This document shows, in pieces, positions 8,141-17,900 of a stretch of 64,000 nucleotides of DNA. The stretch is from Borborobacter arsenicus (GTDB lineage: Bacteria; Pseudomonadota; Alphaproteobacteria; Rhizobiales; Rhizobiaceae): positions 62,001-126,000 of the forward strand of contig NZ_RKST01000008.1 of assembly GCF_003934165.1 (NCBI RefSeq). Direction: 5' to 3'. The translations under genes and the position numbers were made by a program. A model generated the notes under the pieces. That model made no database searches. It saw only the letters and a program-made list of their open reading frames with translations, and was not told the origin of the DNA. The stretch's first letter is position 1. Each line of letters begins with the position of its first letter.

Positions 8141-9601
8141 ATGACGGACGCAAATCGCATCCGCGTCACAACTGTGCGCGAAACCTCGCTTGGCGAAACA
8201 CCCACCACTCCCCGCATGCGCACCGCGCGCCTGACCGGCGAATCCTTGCAATATGCACCTCAGTTCGTGCAGTCGCAGGAAATCCGCGACGACCGCATGA
8301 ATGCCGACCCGGTCAAGATCAATGAGACGAACCAGGGCGCGATCAACTTCGAGCTGTCGTTCCCGGTCGATGACAGCCCGATGTCGGATTTCATCCGGTC
8401 GCTCATGTTCAATCCATGGGTTAACTTGCCGCTGCGCGACAATGACGGCACAGCAGACAGCGTCATCACCGATATCGGCACGGTGGCGGATACGATCGAG
8501 TTCACGACCGGCGCAGCCTTTGTTGTCGGGCATTTGGTGCGCACCACCGGTTTCACCACTTCCGCCAACAATAAACTGGCCAGGGTAACGACGGGCGGGG
8601 CAACCTCTCTGGTTGCTGCCGGCGCGGGCTATGTCGCTGAGGCGGCGCCGGCAGCTGCGGCACGCGTCAAGGTGGTTGGCTTTGAGGGTGCAGCCGCCGA
8701 CATCACGGCGCTGGCGGATGGTCTCGGCTCCACTGCGCTCGACTTCACCACGCTCGGCCTGTCGGTCGGTCAGTGGATCAAGATCGGCGGCACTGGCGCG
8801 GCCTATCGTTTCGCCACAGAGGCCTGCAACGGTTTCGCGCGGGTCACAGCCATTGCAGCCGGAAAGCTCACTCTCGACAACCTGCCCACCGGCTGGGCGG
8901 CGGATGTCGGCACGGGCAAGACCATTCGTGTCTTTGCCGGTGATCAGGTCAAGAATGGCGTCACCCGAACCTCGCTGACGATCGAGCGTGGCTTCATGGG
9001 CCAGACGACACCGACCTATATCGCGCAGCGCGGCATGGTGGTGGCGCAGGCGGAAATGAACTTCACCTCAGAGCAGGTGATTTCCGGCTCGTTCACCATC
9101 AGCGGCATGACCGGTGAGCAGTCGACCACCTCTCTGGATGATGCGCCCGAGGCCGCTACCACCAATGCGATCATGTCGGCCAACGTCAATGTTGGTCGCA
9201 TTGCCGAGGCCGGCGCTACCGTCGCTTCACCGAACTGGATCAGGTCGCTGCAGCTCAGGGCAAACAACAATCTGCGTATGATCTCGGCCGTCGGCAATGT
9301 CGGCGCGGTCGATATCGGCGTCGGCGATCTGACGGTCGAGCTGACGCTGGAAACCTATTTCGGCGACAACGCGATGCTGGCCAAGCTGCTGGCCGGCACG
9401 CCCAGCAACGTCAATGCGCGGGTGACCAAGAACAGCCAGGCGCTGATCATGGCGCTGCCGCGCGTGACCTATACCGGTGGGTCTCCTTCCGCCGGTCAGA
9501 AGAACAGCGACGTGATGCTGCCGCTCACCGGCATGGTGTCGGTGGACGAGCTCACCAATGCGCAGCTGATCTTCGATCGCCTCGAATACTTCGAAGCCTG
9601 A
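8141..9601 (+). CDS. Phage tail tube (major tail) protein
   Basis: 486 residues. The sequence begins with RVTTVRETSLGETPTTPRMR and contains GAINFELSFPVDDSPMSDFI, typical of the Phage_tube_2 family whose hexameric rings stack into the tail tube. It is longer than the minimal tube protein (about 150-330), and the central region (residues about 120-260, rich in Ala, Gly and Thr) may be an inserted surface domain. A good GGAGCGAAG ribosome-binding site precedes ATG 8141. Confidence 0.85.
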   Translation: MTDANRIRVTTVRETSLGETPTTPRMRTARLTGESLQYAPQFVQSQEIRDDRMNADPVKINETNQGAINFELSFPVDDSPMSDFIRSLMFNPWVNLPLRDNDGTADSVITDIGTVADTIEFTTGAAFVVGHLVRTTGFTTSANNKLARVTTGGATSLVAAGAGYVAEAAPAAAARVKVVGFEGAAADITALADGLGSTALDFTTLGLSVGQWIKIGGTGAAYRFATEACNGFARVTAIAAGKLTLDNLPTGWAADVGTGKTIRVFAGDQVKNGVTRTSLTIERGFMGQTTPTYIAQRGMVVAQAEMNFTSEQVISGSFTISGMTGEQSTTSLDDAPEAATTNAIMSANVNVGRIAEAGATVASPNWIRSLQLRANNNLRMISAVGNVGAVDIGVGDLTVELTLETYFGDNAMLAKLLAGTPSNVNARVTKNSQALIMALPRVTYTGGSPSAGQKNSDVMLPLTGMVSVDELTNAQLIFDRLEYFEA

Positions 9602-9634
9602 TCCCTGCCGCCACAGGGCTGCAATTGCGCGCAA

Positions 9635-9666
9635 TGGCGGGCGGTGTTGTCGGACGCCGCCTGCCA
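9635..9666 (+). terminator. Long intercistronic hairpin after the tail tube gene
   Basis: TGGCGGGCGGTGT pairs with ACGCCGCCTGCCA over 13 base pairs (two of them G-T) around a six-base loop, between the tube and chaperone genes. No T-run follows. It probably protects or attenuates the mRNA so that tube is made in excess over chaperone. Confidence 0.45.
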
Positions 9667-9689
9667 CCCCTTCCGACAAAGGACATATC

Positions 9690-10151
9690 ATGACGATCAA
9701 GCTTGGCAGCCTTGCGGCTGACCTCACCAAGGAACGCGACGGCGAATGGATCGAGCCGAAAGAATGGCACGGCCTCAACCCGGAAAAGCCGATGGAACTG
9801 ACGTCGCTTCCGGGCCTCGCTTTCCATGTCCGCTCCACCAACTACCCGCCCTATGTGACGGCGCGACAGGCTGAGCTTGAACGCCTGAAAAAGGACTATC
9901 CAAAGGACGATGTGCCTGCCGATATTGCGGCGCAGATCGAGGGAAAGCTTGCGGTTGAGCATCTGCTTCTGGGCTGGCGTGGCCTCGACGTCACCTATTC
10001 GCCAGAAGTTGCAGCCACGGTCACGGCGGCGGAAGAGCATCGGGTGCTTCGCTCGATGATCTATTGGTGCGCCGGCCGTGTCGGCAAGCGCAACGTCGAA
10101 TTCGTCAAGGATGCGGCAAAAAACTCCGAAGGGCCTTCCGCTGGCGTCTGA
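9690..10151 (+). CDS. Tail assembly chaperone, short form (lambda gpG-like)
   Basis: 153 residues, located between the tube and tape-measure genes where tail assembly chaperones lie. No sequence family is obvious. The gene contains a perfect slippery heptamer at 10118-10124, and a long reading frame in the -1 register overlaps its end, so most ribosomes would make this short form and a minority a fused G-T product. AAAGGA lies eight bases ahead of ATG 9690. Confidence 0.75.
   Translation: MTIKLGSLAADLTKERDGEWIEPKEWHGLNPEKPMELTSLPGLAFHVRSTNYPPYVTARQAELERLKKDYPKDDVPADIAAQIEGKLAVEHLLLGWRGLDVTYSPEVAATVTAAEEHRVLRSMIYWCAGRVGKRNVEFVKDAAKNSEGPSAGV
10118..10124 (+). promoter_or_regulatory. Programmed -1 frameshift site A AAA AAC
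   Basis: In the frame of the gpG-like gene the codons read GCA AAA AAC, giving the canonical X XXY YYZ heptamer. Slippage by -1 moves ribosomes into the frame that runs open to 10486, yielding a fusion of about 265 residues. This is the lambda G/GT arrangement. I did not model the stimulatory mRNA structure. Confidence 0.8.
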
Positions 10152-10486
10152 CCGGTGAAGGCCCGAACAACTGGTTAAAGAAGCTGGCTGCCGAAAACCC
10201 GGCAGAAGCGCAGTTCATCAAGGTCCAGGCTCGACCGGACGAAGCGAAGGCCGAACTCTGGCACGATTTCTACTGGCGGGCCTTCGAGGCGCTGCGCTTT
10301 GACCGCCAATATGGCGCGTTCGGCGGCGAGACTGCGATCTCGTTTCTTGCCATCGACGCCTATGCGCGCCGCTACTGTATCGAGGGCGAAGCCTTCGACC
10401 GGTTCCTCACCTTCATGACCGCAATCGATGCCGAATGGCTGCAATTCGTGGCCGAAGAGGCGAAGAAAAGGGAGGCTGACAAGTGA
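10124..10486 (+). CDS. Tail assembly chaperone T-domain, expressed by frameshift
   Basis: About 120 residues in the -1 frame relative to the upstream gene, with no credible start codon of its own. It includes NNWLKKLAAENPAEAQF and WHDFYWRAFEALRFDR and ends with TGA overlapping the GTG start of the tape-measure gene. Read as the C-terminal part of a G-T fusion, it should recruit tube protein around the tape measure. The absence of a start and the slippery site upstream are the evidence. Confidence 0.75.
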   Translation, partial: LRRAFRWRLTGEGPNNWLKKLAAENPAEAQFIKVQARPDEAKAELWHDFYWRAFEALRFDRQYGAFGGETAISFLAIDAYARRYCIEGEAFDRFLTFMTAIDAEWLQFVAEEAKKREADK

Positions 10487-13482
10487 CAGTTCAACTTTCC
10501 AGCCTCCGCGTCATGGCGGAGATGGATGCCTCGAAATATGTCGCGGGGATGAATGCCAAGGCGGCTGCCGACAAGGTGGGCGCTGCAGGCAGTGCGGCAG
10601 TCGGACAGGCTGTCGCCGCTACTGATGCCAAGATCAGCACGTCCGGCGACGTGCTGGCGCGGCTGTCACGACAGTATGTTGAAGGCTACCGCTCGGAAGA
10701 GCAGTTCCAGCGCGGTCTGCGTCAGCTCGGACGTGCGCTGGATTCCGGCAAGGCGACGATGGCGCAGGCCGATGCCATTCTTGCCGGCATGAACAAGCGT
10801 TTCGGCATGACTGCAAATGCCACCGATCTGGCTGAACAAGGCTATCATTCGCTGTCGCAGGCAGTTGCTGCCTTCAATACACGTCTGGCCGCCCAGACCA
10901 TAGCGGCCAATCAGGCCGCCTCGGCAACGCAGCGGCTTGCTAGTGTGAACATGAACAGGTCAGCGACTGGTTTGCAGTTCGGCTCAGGCTTTGCCACGGC
11001 CAACATTGCCGCGCAGTTCCAGGATATCGCTGTTACCTCGGCGATGGGGATGAGCCCACTGCAGATTGCCCTGCAGCAGGGTACGCAGTTGCAAGCGGTG
11101 CTTGGCCCCATGGGGGCGGCCGGTGCGGTTCGCACCTTGGGCTCGGCATTCCTATCGCTGATCAGCCCGGTCAGCCTTGTCACGCTCGGCCTGACCGGTC
11201 TGACCGCTGCGGCCATCCAGTATTTTTTCAACTCGGAAGAGGATATTTCGAACGTCAACGAACTGCTGAAGCAGCACGGCGATCTGATTGCCAGCCTGAA
11301 GGACAGGTATGGCGAGGCGGCCGAGGGCGCCCAAGGCTATATCGCCGAAACCCGCGCAATGGAGGCTGCCCGTAAGGCTGCTGCAGCTGAAGACTTTGGC
11401 GGTGCCCTGCGAGGTTCGGCAACATCATTGTTGCGCGATCTGCTTGGGCGGTCGGCGAGCGAGTTCGGCCCGGCCACGCCTCTCTTTGCTGATATGCGCG
11501 CTTCAGTCGATGAGTTGGAGCGTTCAATCGCGGCGGGCACGCCGAAGGTCAAAGAGTTCATCGACACATGGTCGAAGTTCCAGATCGACCCAAGAGCGAC
11601 GGAAGATCAGCGCGCCTTGGCCCGGTCAATCGTCGAAAGCCAGGATGCAATCGACGGCCTGTCCGCTCAGAAAGCGCTGGGCGAGATCGATTCACTCGGT
11701 GAGGCCGCGACCCGCAACGCCAAGCGGTTTACTGATTTCCGGAAAGAGATCGACGCGCTCAACAAGATCGCATTGCCGTCGCTCAGCGATCGTGAACAGG
11801 CCTTGGAAAGCTACCGCCGCGCAACGGCCAAGGCTTCCGGCCGTGAGGCAAAAGACGATGCTTTTGCAGCCTATCAGGATGCGCTGCGCCGCATCGAAAA
11901 CCGGGAAGCCGGTGCGAATGTGCCGATCCCGACGCCGCGGCCAGAAGATATAGATCGCTTTGATGCGTTCTGGGATACCTCGCTGAAAGGCTTGGGCTCA
12001 TTCACCCGAGCCGCACCGCAATTCGCCAGTTCGGCGCAGTCAGTGGCGGGCAGCATCATCAATGTCAGCGAGGCGATGCGCTCGGCCAAACTTGACGGCA
12101 TTTCCGAGTTTATCGCGCGGAATGAGGAGCTTTCTGCGGCAAAGGCGCGGCTGGATGATCTGAAATCCGCAGCCGAAGGTTTTTCGCTCGGGAGCGTGAT
12201 TGCCGGCGACGCTGGGCTGATCCGTGATGCAGAAGCCGCGCTGGACGGCGTGACGCGCTCTTTGTCGGGTGCCAGCATTTCCTCGCAGCAGGTGAAGGCG
12301 GCGATCGAGGATGCGCGAGCGAGCCTTATCGCGACCGGAGCCACGGAAGCGGAGGTCAATCGTGTTCTCAACCGCTTTGTCGCTCTGCAGGTCGAAACAC
12401 GGCGCGCGGAATCACATGTCGATAGCCTGTCGAAAGCCATAAAGAGCATTCCCGACCGAACTGTCACAATCACCATCAAGACGGTAAATGCAGGCGGCGG
12501 TGCGTCCCGCTCCGATTATGACGTGCCGAGCGCCGGCGGCGCCAGCAGCACGGTCGGCGTGACGCGCTATGGCGGGACCGGTTTCGAGAACGGCTTTTCC
12601 CAGACACAATATGACGTCGGCGGTGGCAAGACGGTGAACGTCTTCAGATCGGAACACAAGTCACCGGTCATCACCTCCAATGTGCCGGTCACGGCCGAGA
12701 TGTACCAGGAAGCCTATCGCAAGAACCGGGCGGAGACTGGGAATCCATATCCTCCGGTCGTTCGCGGCTTCGCATCAGGCGGCTTCATCCATCCTGGCGA
12801 CACTCAGAAGGTGGAGTTTTTCAAGAGCCCGGAGGAAGCGGTTGGCATCTTCCGCCGTGACCAGATGGGCGCGATCGGCAACGCATTGTCGCCGGCCGGT
12901 TCGACGCGGGAGCATGATCGCGTCTACACGACGCTGCTCAACATCGAGGGAAATACCCGCAAGACCTTCGGTGCATTGGAAGACATGGACGGCGCGGCGT
13001 CTTCCTTTGCACGGTCATCGTCCGGCGGATCGTCATCGGGTGCAGCCGATCGGACACGAGATGACGCCGCCTGGCTGGCTGCCTATGAGGCGGCGCGGGC
13101 GAATTATGCAGCCTTGGGGGCAAGCAGCCGGCTCGGTATCGATGCGCTCGCCATGGGGCCACGCCAGATCGCCAATTACGCTGTTTATGGCAATGTTCGC
13201 GGCATGGGCTTCGCGACGGGCGGCTTTATCTCGCCTGGCGATACGCAACGCGTCGAGTTCTTCAAGCGACCTGATGAGGCCGTGGGCGTGTTCACGCCAG
13301 AACAGCGCAGGGCGGTGTCGGACGCGATGAGCGGCGGCGATCAGCGTCCGATCGAGGTCAATATCAATCTCAACGTCACGACGCAGAGCGATGGACGTCT
13401 GTCACCGCAGAGCCGGGCAGAGATGTCGCAAGCTGCTGCCCGTGGCGTCAATGCAGGCATGAGGGCCTACCATGGTCGATAA
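10483..13482 (+). CDS. Tail tape-measure protein
   Basis: 999 residues, starting from a GTG that overlaps the previous stop. It sets tail length and is threaded into the host envelope during DNA ejection. The sequence is mostly helical and alanine-rich, with a hydrophobic stretch around residues 225-250 (LISPVSLVTLGLTGLTAAAI). Near the C-terminus a 32-residue block (FA.GGFI.PGDTQ.VEFFK.P.EAVG.F) occurs twice. The length implies a tail far longer than that of RcGTA, favouring a true phage. Confidence 0.9.
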   Translation: MTVQLSSLRVMAEMDASKYVAGMNAKAAADKVGAAGSAAVGQAVAATDAKISTSGDVLARLSRQYVEGYRSEEQFQRGLRQLGRALDSGKATMAQADAILAGMNKRFGMTANATDLAEQGYHSLSQAVAAFNTRLAAQTIAANQAASATQRLASVNMNRSATGLQFGSGFATANIAAQFQDIAVTSAMGMSPLQIALQQGTQLQAVLGPMGAAGAVRTLGSAFLSLISPVSLVTLGLTGLTAAAIQYFFNSEEDISNVNELLKQHGDLIASLKDRYGEAAEGAQGYIAETRAMEAARKAAAAEDFGGALRGSATSLLRDLLGRSASEFGPATPLFADMRASVDELERSIAAGTPKVKEFIDTWSKFQIDPRATEDQRALARSIVESQDAIDGLSAQKALGEIDSLGEAATRNAKRFTDFRKEIDALNKIALPSLSDREQALESYRRATAKASGREAKDDAFAAYQDALRRIENREAGANVPIPTPRPEDIDRFDAFWDTSLKGLGSFTRAAPQFASSAQSVAGSIINVSEAMRSAKLDGISEFIARNEELSAAKARLDDLKSAAEGFSLGSVIAGDAGLIRDAEAALDGVTRSLSGASISSQQVKAAIEDARASLIATGATEAEVNRVLNRFVALQVETRRAESHVDSLSKAIKSIPDRTVTITIKTVNAGGGASRSDYDVPSAGGASSTVGVTRYGGTGFENGFSQTQYDVGGGKTVNVFRSEHKSPVITSNVPVTAEMYQEAYRKNRAETGNPYPPVVRGFASGGFIHPGDTQKVEFFKSPEEAVGIFRRDQMGAIGNALSPAGSTREHDRVYTTLLNIEGNTRKTFGALEDMDGAASSFARSSSGGSSSGAADRTRDDAAWLAAYEAARANYAALGASSRLGIDALAMGPRQIANYAVYGNVRGMGFATGGFISPGDTQRVEFFKRPDEAVGVFTPEQRRAVSDAMSGGDQRPIEVNINLNVTTQSDGRLSPQSRAEMSQAAARGVNAGMRAYHGR
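12769..13305 (+). repeat. Duplicated 32-residue block in the tape-measure gene
   Basis: The blocks at 12769-12864 and 13210-13305 encode versions of FASGGFIHPGDTQKVEFFK and following residues, identical at 23 of 32 positions. They are separated by about 115 codons that include a serine/glycine-rich linker. Confidence 0.8.
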
Positions 13483-14077
13483 TGTCATCCTGTCGGAGCG
13501 GGTCGCGCTCGGCTTCCGTGGCGGGCCGACCTTCTCAACTGACAAGGTTTCGGCGATCACCGGTCGGGAACGGCGTTTGCAGAACCGTGCAATTGCCATA
13601 CACCGCTATAGTTGGTCTCAAGAAAATCGGAAGCGCGACCTGATCGACGAGTTGCGCGGTTTCTGGTTCGACCGCCGCGGCGACCTCAAGGCGTGGCTCT
13701 TGAAGGACTGGGCGGATTTCTCCGCGGTTAGCGAACCGCTGGGTATCGGTGACGGCACGGCCACCGATTTCCAGATCGTCAAGACCTATTCGGCTGGCGT
13801 CAATCCCTACGTGCGCGTGATCCGGCACATCAAAGCCGGCACGCTGACCGTGTTTCTGGACGACCTGCCACAGACGGAAACCACGCATTACACGGTGGGG
13901 GCAACCGGCCTGATCAGCTTCGTCTCCGCGCCGAGCGTCGGCCAGGTCGTCACCGCCTCCTTCGAATTCTACGTGCCAGTGCGGTTTGATGGTGACGAGT
14001 TCATGGCCTCGATCCCGTTCGCCACGCCTCAGCTTTTGAACGTGGATGATATTCAGGCCGTCGAGGTGATCCCGTGA
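13472..14077 (+). CDS. Distal tail protein (DUF2460, GTA g12-like)
   Basis: 201 residues of the DUF2460 family: LSERVALGFRGGPTFSTDK at the start, the conserved HRYSWSQENRKRDLIDELRGFWFDRRG, and a beta-rich C-terminus. In the RcGTA particle this family forms the ring at the end of the tail tube. It overlaps the tape-measure gene by 11 bases and the next gene by a GTGA overlap. Confidence 0.9.
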   Translation: MVDNVILSERVALGFRGGPTFSTDKVSAITGRERRLQNRAIAIHRYSWSQENRKRDLIDELRGFWFDRRGDLKAWLLKDWADFSAVSEPLGIGDGTATDFQIVKTYSAGVNPYVRVIRHIKAGTLTVFLDDLPQTETTHYTVGATGLISFVSAPSVGQVVTASFEFYVPVRFDGDEFMASIPFATPQLLNVDDIQAVEVIP

Positions 14078-14907
14078 GGTCGTGGTCACCGACCCTCACC
14101 GCCATGCTGGCCGGCGAAGAGGTCACGCGCTGCTACCTGATCGAGTTGGATAACGGCATCACGCCCATTGTCCGGCTCACCAATCATGATGCGACAATGA
14201 CCGTTGGCGCGGATGTGTTCGAAGCTTCACCAGGCTTCGACGTGACGCGGATCTCGATACAAAATGGCGGCAACCCGGCCGGGCTCGATATCGCGCTGCC
14301 GTTCGACGGAGACGGCCCGATCTATACCGATCATGTCAAGGCTGGTGCCTGGCGCGGTGCAACCGTCACAGTCTGGATTGCCGATTTCACCAATCCGGTC
14401 GACCGTGAGGTCATCGTTCAGGGCTTCATCGGCCTGACCGATTATACCGACCGTCTGGCTGGCAGGATCGAGGTCGTCACCAAGGCCGATGCATTGGCCG
14501 ATCTCGTGTTGCTGACCGTTCAGACAAAATGCCCGTTCGAATTCGGCGGACCTCGCTGCGGCGTCAACCTGGCGCCCTATACGGTAACCGGCACGGTTGC
14601 GACCGTGATCAGCCGCAGCCGGTTCACCATCACGGTATCGAATCCATCCGGGCTCAACTTCCTGCATGGCTCGATCACCTTCACGTCAGGGGCCAATGCC
14701 GGGGCGAAACGTCAGGTCAGGAACTGGATTGCAGGCACAGGCATGGTGGAGCTGGTGACCGGCTTTCCGTTCGATATCGAGCCGGGTGATGCATTCAGCA
14801 TCCATGCCGGGTGTGCCCTGACGCGACCGGCATGCGCCTTCTACAACAACGAAAACCGGTTCGGCGGCTTCGACAAGACGCCGGGTGACATGCTGGGTGC
14901 AGGCTGA
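14074..14907 (+). CDS. Tail hub protein (DUF2163 / BR0599, GTA g13-like)
   Basis: 277 residues. The N-terminal half is DUF2163 (AGEEVTRCYLIELDNG onward) and the C-terminal half is the phage_BR0599 domain. Four cysteines in the pattern TKCPFEFGGPRCGVNL ... AGCALTRPACAFYNNE, with the following NRFGGFDKTPG, match the iron-sulfur-binding hub proteins of GTAs (family knowledge). GTG start overlaps the previous stop. Confidence 0.9.
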   Translation: MRSWSPTLTAMLAGEEVTRCYLIELDNGITPIVRLTNHDATMTVGADVFEASPGFDVTRISIQNGGNPAGLDIALPFDGDGPIYTDHVKAGAWRGATVTVWIADFTNPVDREVIVQGFIGLTDYTDRLAGRIEVVTKADALADLVLLTVQTKCPFEFGGPRCGVNLAPYTVTGTVATVISRSRFTITVSNPSGLNFLHGSITFTSGANAGAKRQVRNWIAGTGMVELVTGFPFDIEPGDAFSIHAGCALTRPACAFYNNENRFGGFDKTPGDMLGAG

Positions 14908-17900
14908 TGTCGTCGGTCTGGTTTGCCCAAGGCATCGGCTTCAAGAAGCCGTCATGGGGCGGTTTTGCCGTCAGTGCGCCACCTGTAGAGGAGCCCGCGG
15001 CCCCGTCGCCGGCGCAACCCTTTGCCGGGAAGGCGCTGGGAAGGCAGATCCCGATCGTCATCGGGACGGGCAAGGTTGACGGCATCCCGGTCATCGGTGG
15101 GGCCCGTACCGTCTCCAAGGTCACCGGCTATGAAACCGTGCCGGCCGAATGGAATGGCCTGACCTCCGGTTTCGGCCCCAGCACAAAGCAGGTGCCGATC
15201 ACCACGACTGAAACCGTGGCGGCGCTCGGCTATCTGCTGGCCTACGATCCGTTCGAGCGCGGCTATGAGCTCGTGCGGCTCGAGGTCGATGACGAGGTCG
15301 TGTTCGATGCTGAAAATGGCATCGGTGCCAGTGAGACGTTCCGGTTTTATGGCGGCCGGCAGACGACGGTCGATCCCATTGCAGCCGGGGTCATCGGAGT
15401 GAATGCGGGGTCCTGGCAGAATTTCGTCATGATCTATCTGGACGGCTATGAGGCCGACCAGGCACCCAGCGTCAAGGCGGTGACCTCCAATGCGGCGACG
15501 GCCAGCGGTGGAAATCAGGTGGTCGCATGGACCGGACAAGCGCCCAGTTCCATGGACCAGTATTCCGCCGGGTATCAGTCCGCCTATGATCCTATCGACG
15601 GCGTGATCTACCAGCTGCTCACCGGGACCGAGATCGCGGGCATTTCATCGGTCTATCTGGTTGTTCTGGACATCGAGACGCATTCCGAACGCTATCGCGT
15701 CCCGCTGGCGGATTCATCGGATTATGTGAGCGGCACGCCGTTTGCCCAGGCCTTGCCAGGATCGGGATATCTCGTTGTTCGGCTGGCGGTCGGTTCCGAA
15801 GCTGCGTCACCCACAAGGGTCTATGACACGCTGACCGGCGAGATCGTAGCTGAATGGCGCGAGGATGCCAGCGAGTCCATTGATTGGGTCGAAAGTGCCC
15901 GGTTCGAAAACAAATGGCTCATGGCTGGGTTTGACCGTGATGCCAGCGGTGGTTTCAGTGGCATATTCGCAGTCAACGATCTGACGGCCGGGACGATAGA
16001 GGCGACGCGGCTCAGTTCATTCGGCTTCATCCAAGCATCGGTTGGCCGGTCGCTGAGTGGAAGCCAGTCGTTTTTCGTCGCGCGGTCTGATGGCGTCCAT
16101 GAAGTCACCTTTGATGGTGACCAGTGGGCAACCGATATCGTCTTCACCCCGAACGGGACGTTGACGGGTCTCCATTATGACTCTCAAACCGGATACCTGA
16201 TCGTTGCCGAGACGATCGGTGGCACGCACAACATTCGATATGTCAATGTCGATACCGGTGCGATCCTCAATAACCTGACGCCGGCCGTGCCGTATTTCTT
16301 TGGCGAAAACACCTACACCAAGAACCTATTCCCGCGCTCGGGCAGCGTGCTCATGTTCGACGGTGGGTCGGACGTGTATCGGCTGGACATTGCGGCACGG
16401 TCGATCAGCCTGTTTGCGGATAACGATCTCTCTGGCTTCAACATCGGATTCTTCGATCAGAGCCGCTTTTCTCATATTCATGGCTTCGGGGATACGAAGT
16501 GGACGGTGTACGCGCTGCCCAACACCATCCCCGGCGCGATCTCTCTGCAGTCGATGCTCACCGACATCATGTCGCTGGGCGGCTACAGCCCCGACGAACT
16601 GATCTTCGAAGGGTTCTCCGGGCTCACCGTCTACGGCTACGTCTTCCACAATGACGGGCCGATCCGCTCGGCGGTGCAGGCACTCGCCGACATCTACAAT
16701 TTTAGCTTTTCGGACACCGGCTCGGGCTTCTACTTCAAGAAGGCGCCGACCGACGGCGGTTTCGTCGCCGATGCAGCGCTGACGCTGGATGATCTCGTGC
16801 CCGGCAAGGATGCTGCGGTCGAAACAACCGACGAGGCTGACATAAGGACGCCGGCCAGACTTGAACTGGAATACATCTCCAAGGAGGGCGGCTATCAGGC
16901 AATGCCGGTATCCTTCACCATGCCGGCAATCACCAATTCGCAAACGGCGGTGAAGCTATCGACACCGCTGGTTCTGCCCGATGCAGATGCGGCGCGGTTC
17001 GTCGCGGAAAAGTTCTTCGATCTCCAGCAGAGGCGGCGGGAGCATTCGTTCTCGGTAACGGGCAAGCCGACATTCGTGCCGGGTGATGTGCTTACGGTGC
17101 CGAGCGGGTCTACCACATTCACCGTCCAGGTCGAAAGCGTGGTGCTGGATCCGCGCTCCATGGTGCTGGAGATCGAGGCGCGCGACTTCCAGATCGATGT
17201 TTCGACGACCGTTGAAGCGGTATCGTTGACGCCATTCGGTCTCGCCACGGTCACGCTGCAGACGCAGTATATCCACCTCGATATCCCGCTGGTCCGGTAT
17301 TCCGATGACCTCGGCGGGGCCGGGCTGGTGCAGTATGGCGTCATAGCGGCTCGCGGGCAGGACAACTGGGGCGGTGGCGTCCTCTATCGGGGAGAGACGG
17401 CAAGCGGGCTCACGGCACAGATAGATCAGGCACCGCACGATGGTCTCATTGCCATCTGCACCACGGCCTTGCCGGCGCCGGCGGCGCTGTTCTGCAGCGA
17501 TGAGGTTTCAACCGTCACCGTTCGCCCAGTGAGCGGTGATATCGCGCTGCTGGTCAGCAAGACGGAAGCGGAAGTGCTGGAGGGGGCGAACCTCGCCTGG
17601 ATCGGCAGGGACGGCCGCTGGGAGGGCATCGGCTTCAGAATCGTCACTGATAACGGCGACGGCACCTATACGCTGTCGGGCCTGACGGTGCGCGGCTATC
17701 GCGGCAGCGAAGTCCATGCCGGAAGTCATGTGGCAGGGGATTACTTCATCCTTCATTCGCCGGATTGGGTCCATCGGCTCAACCATCCGGTCAGCGACCT
17801 CGACCAGACCCGCTATTACAAGGCGATCGGGCTCAATGCCGATCCGGCCGGCGGTGTTGTCCTGCCGCATGTGGTTTCGGGCGCTGCGGAGACGCCTTAT

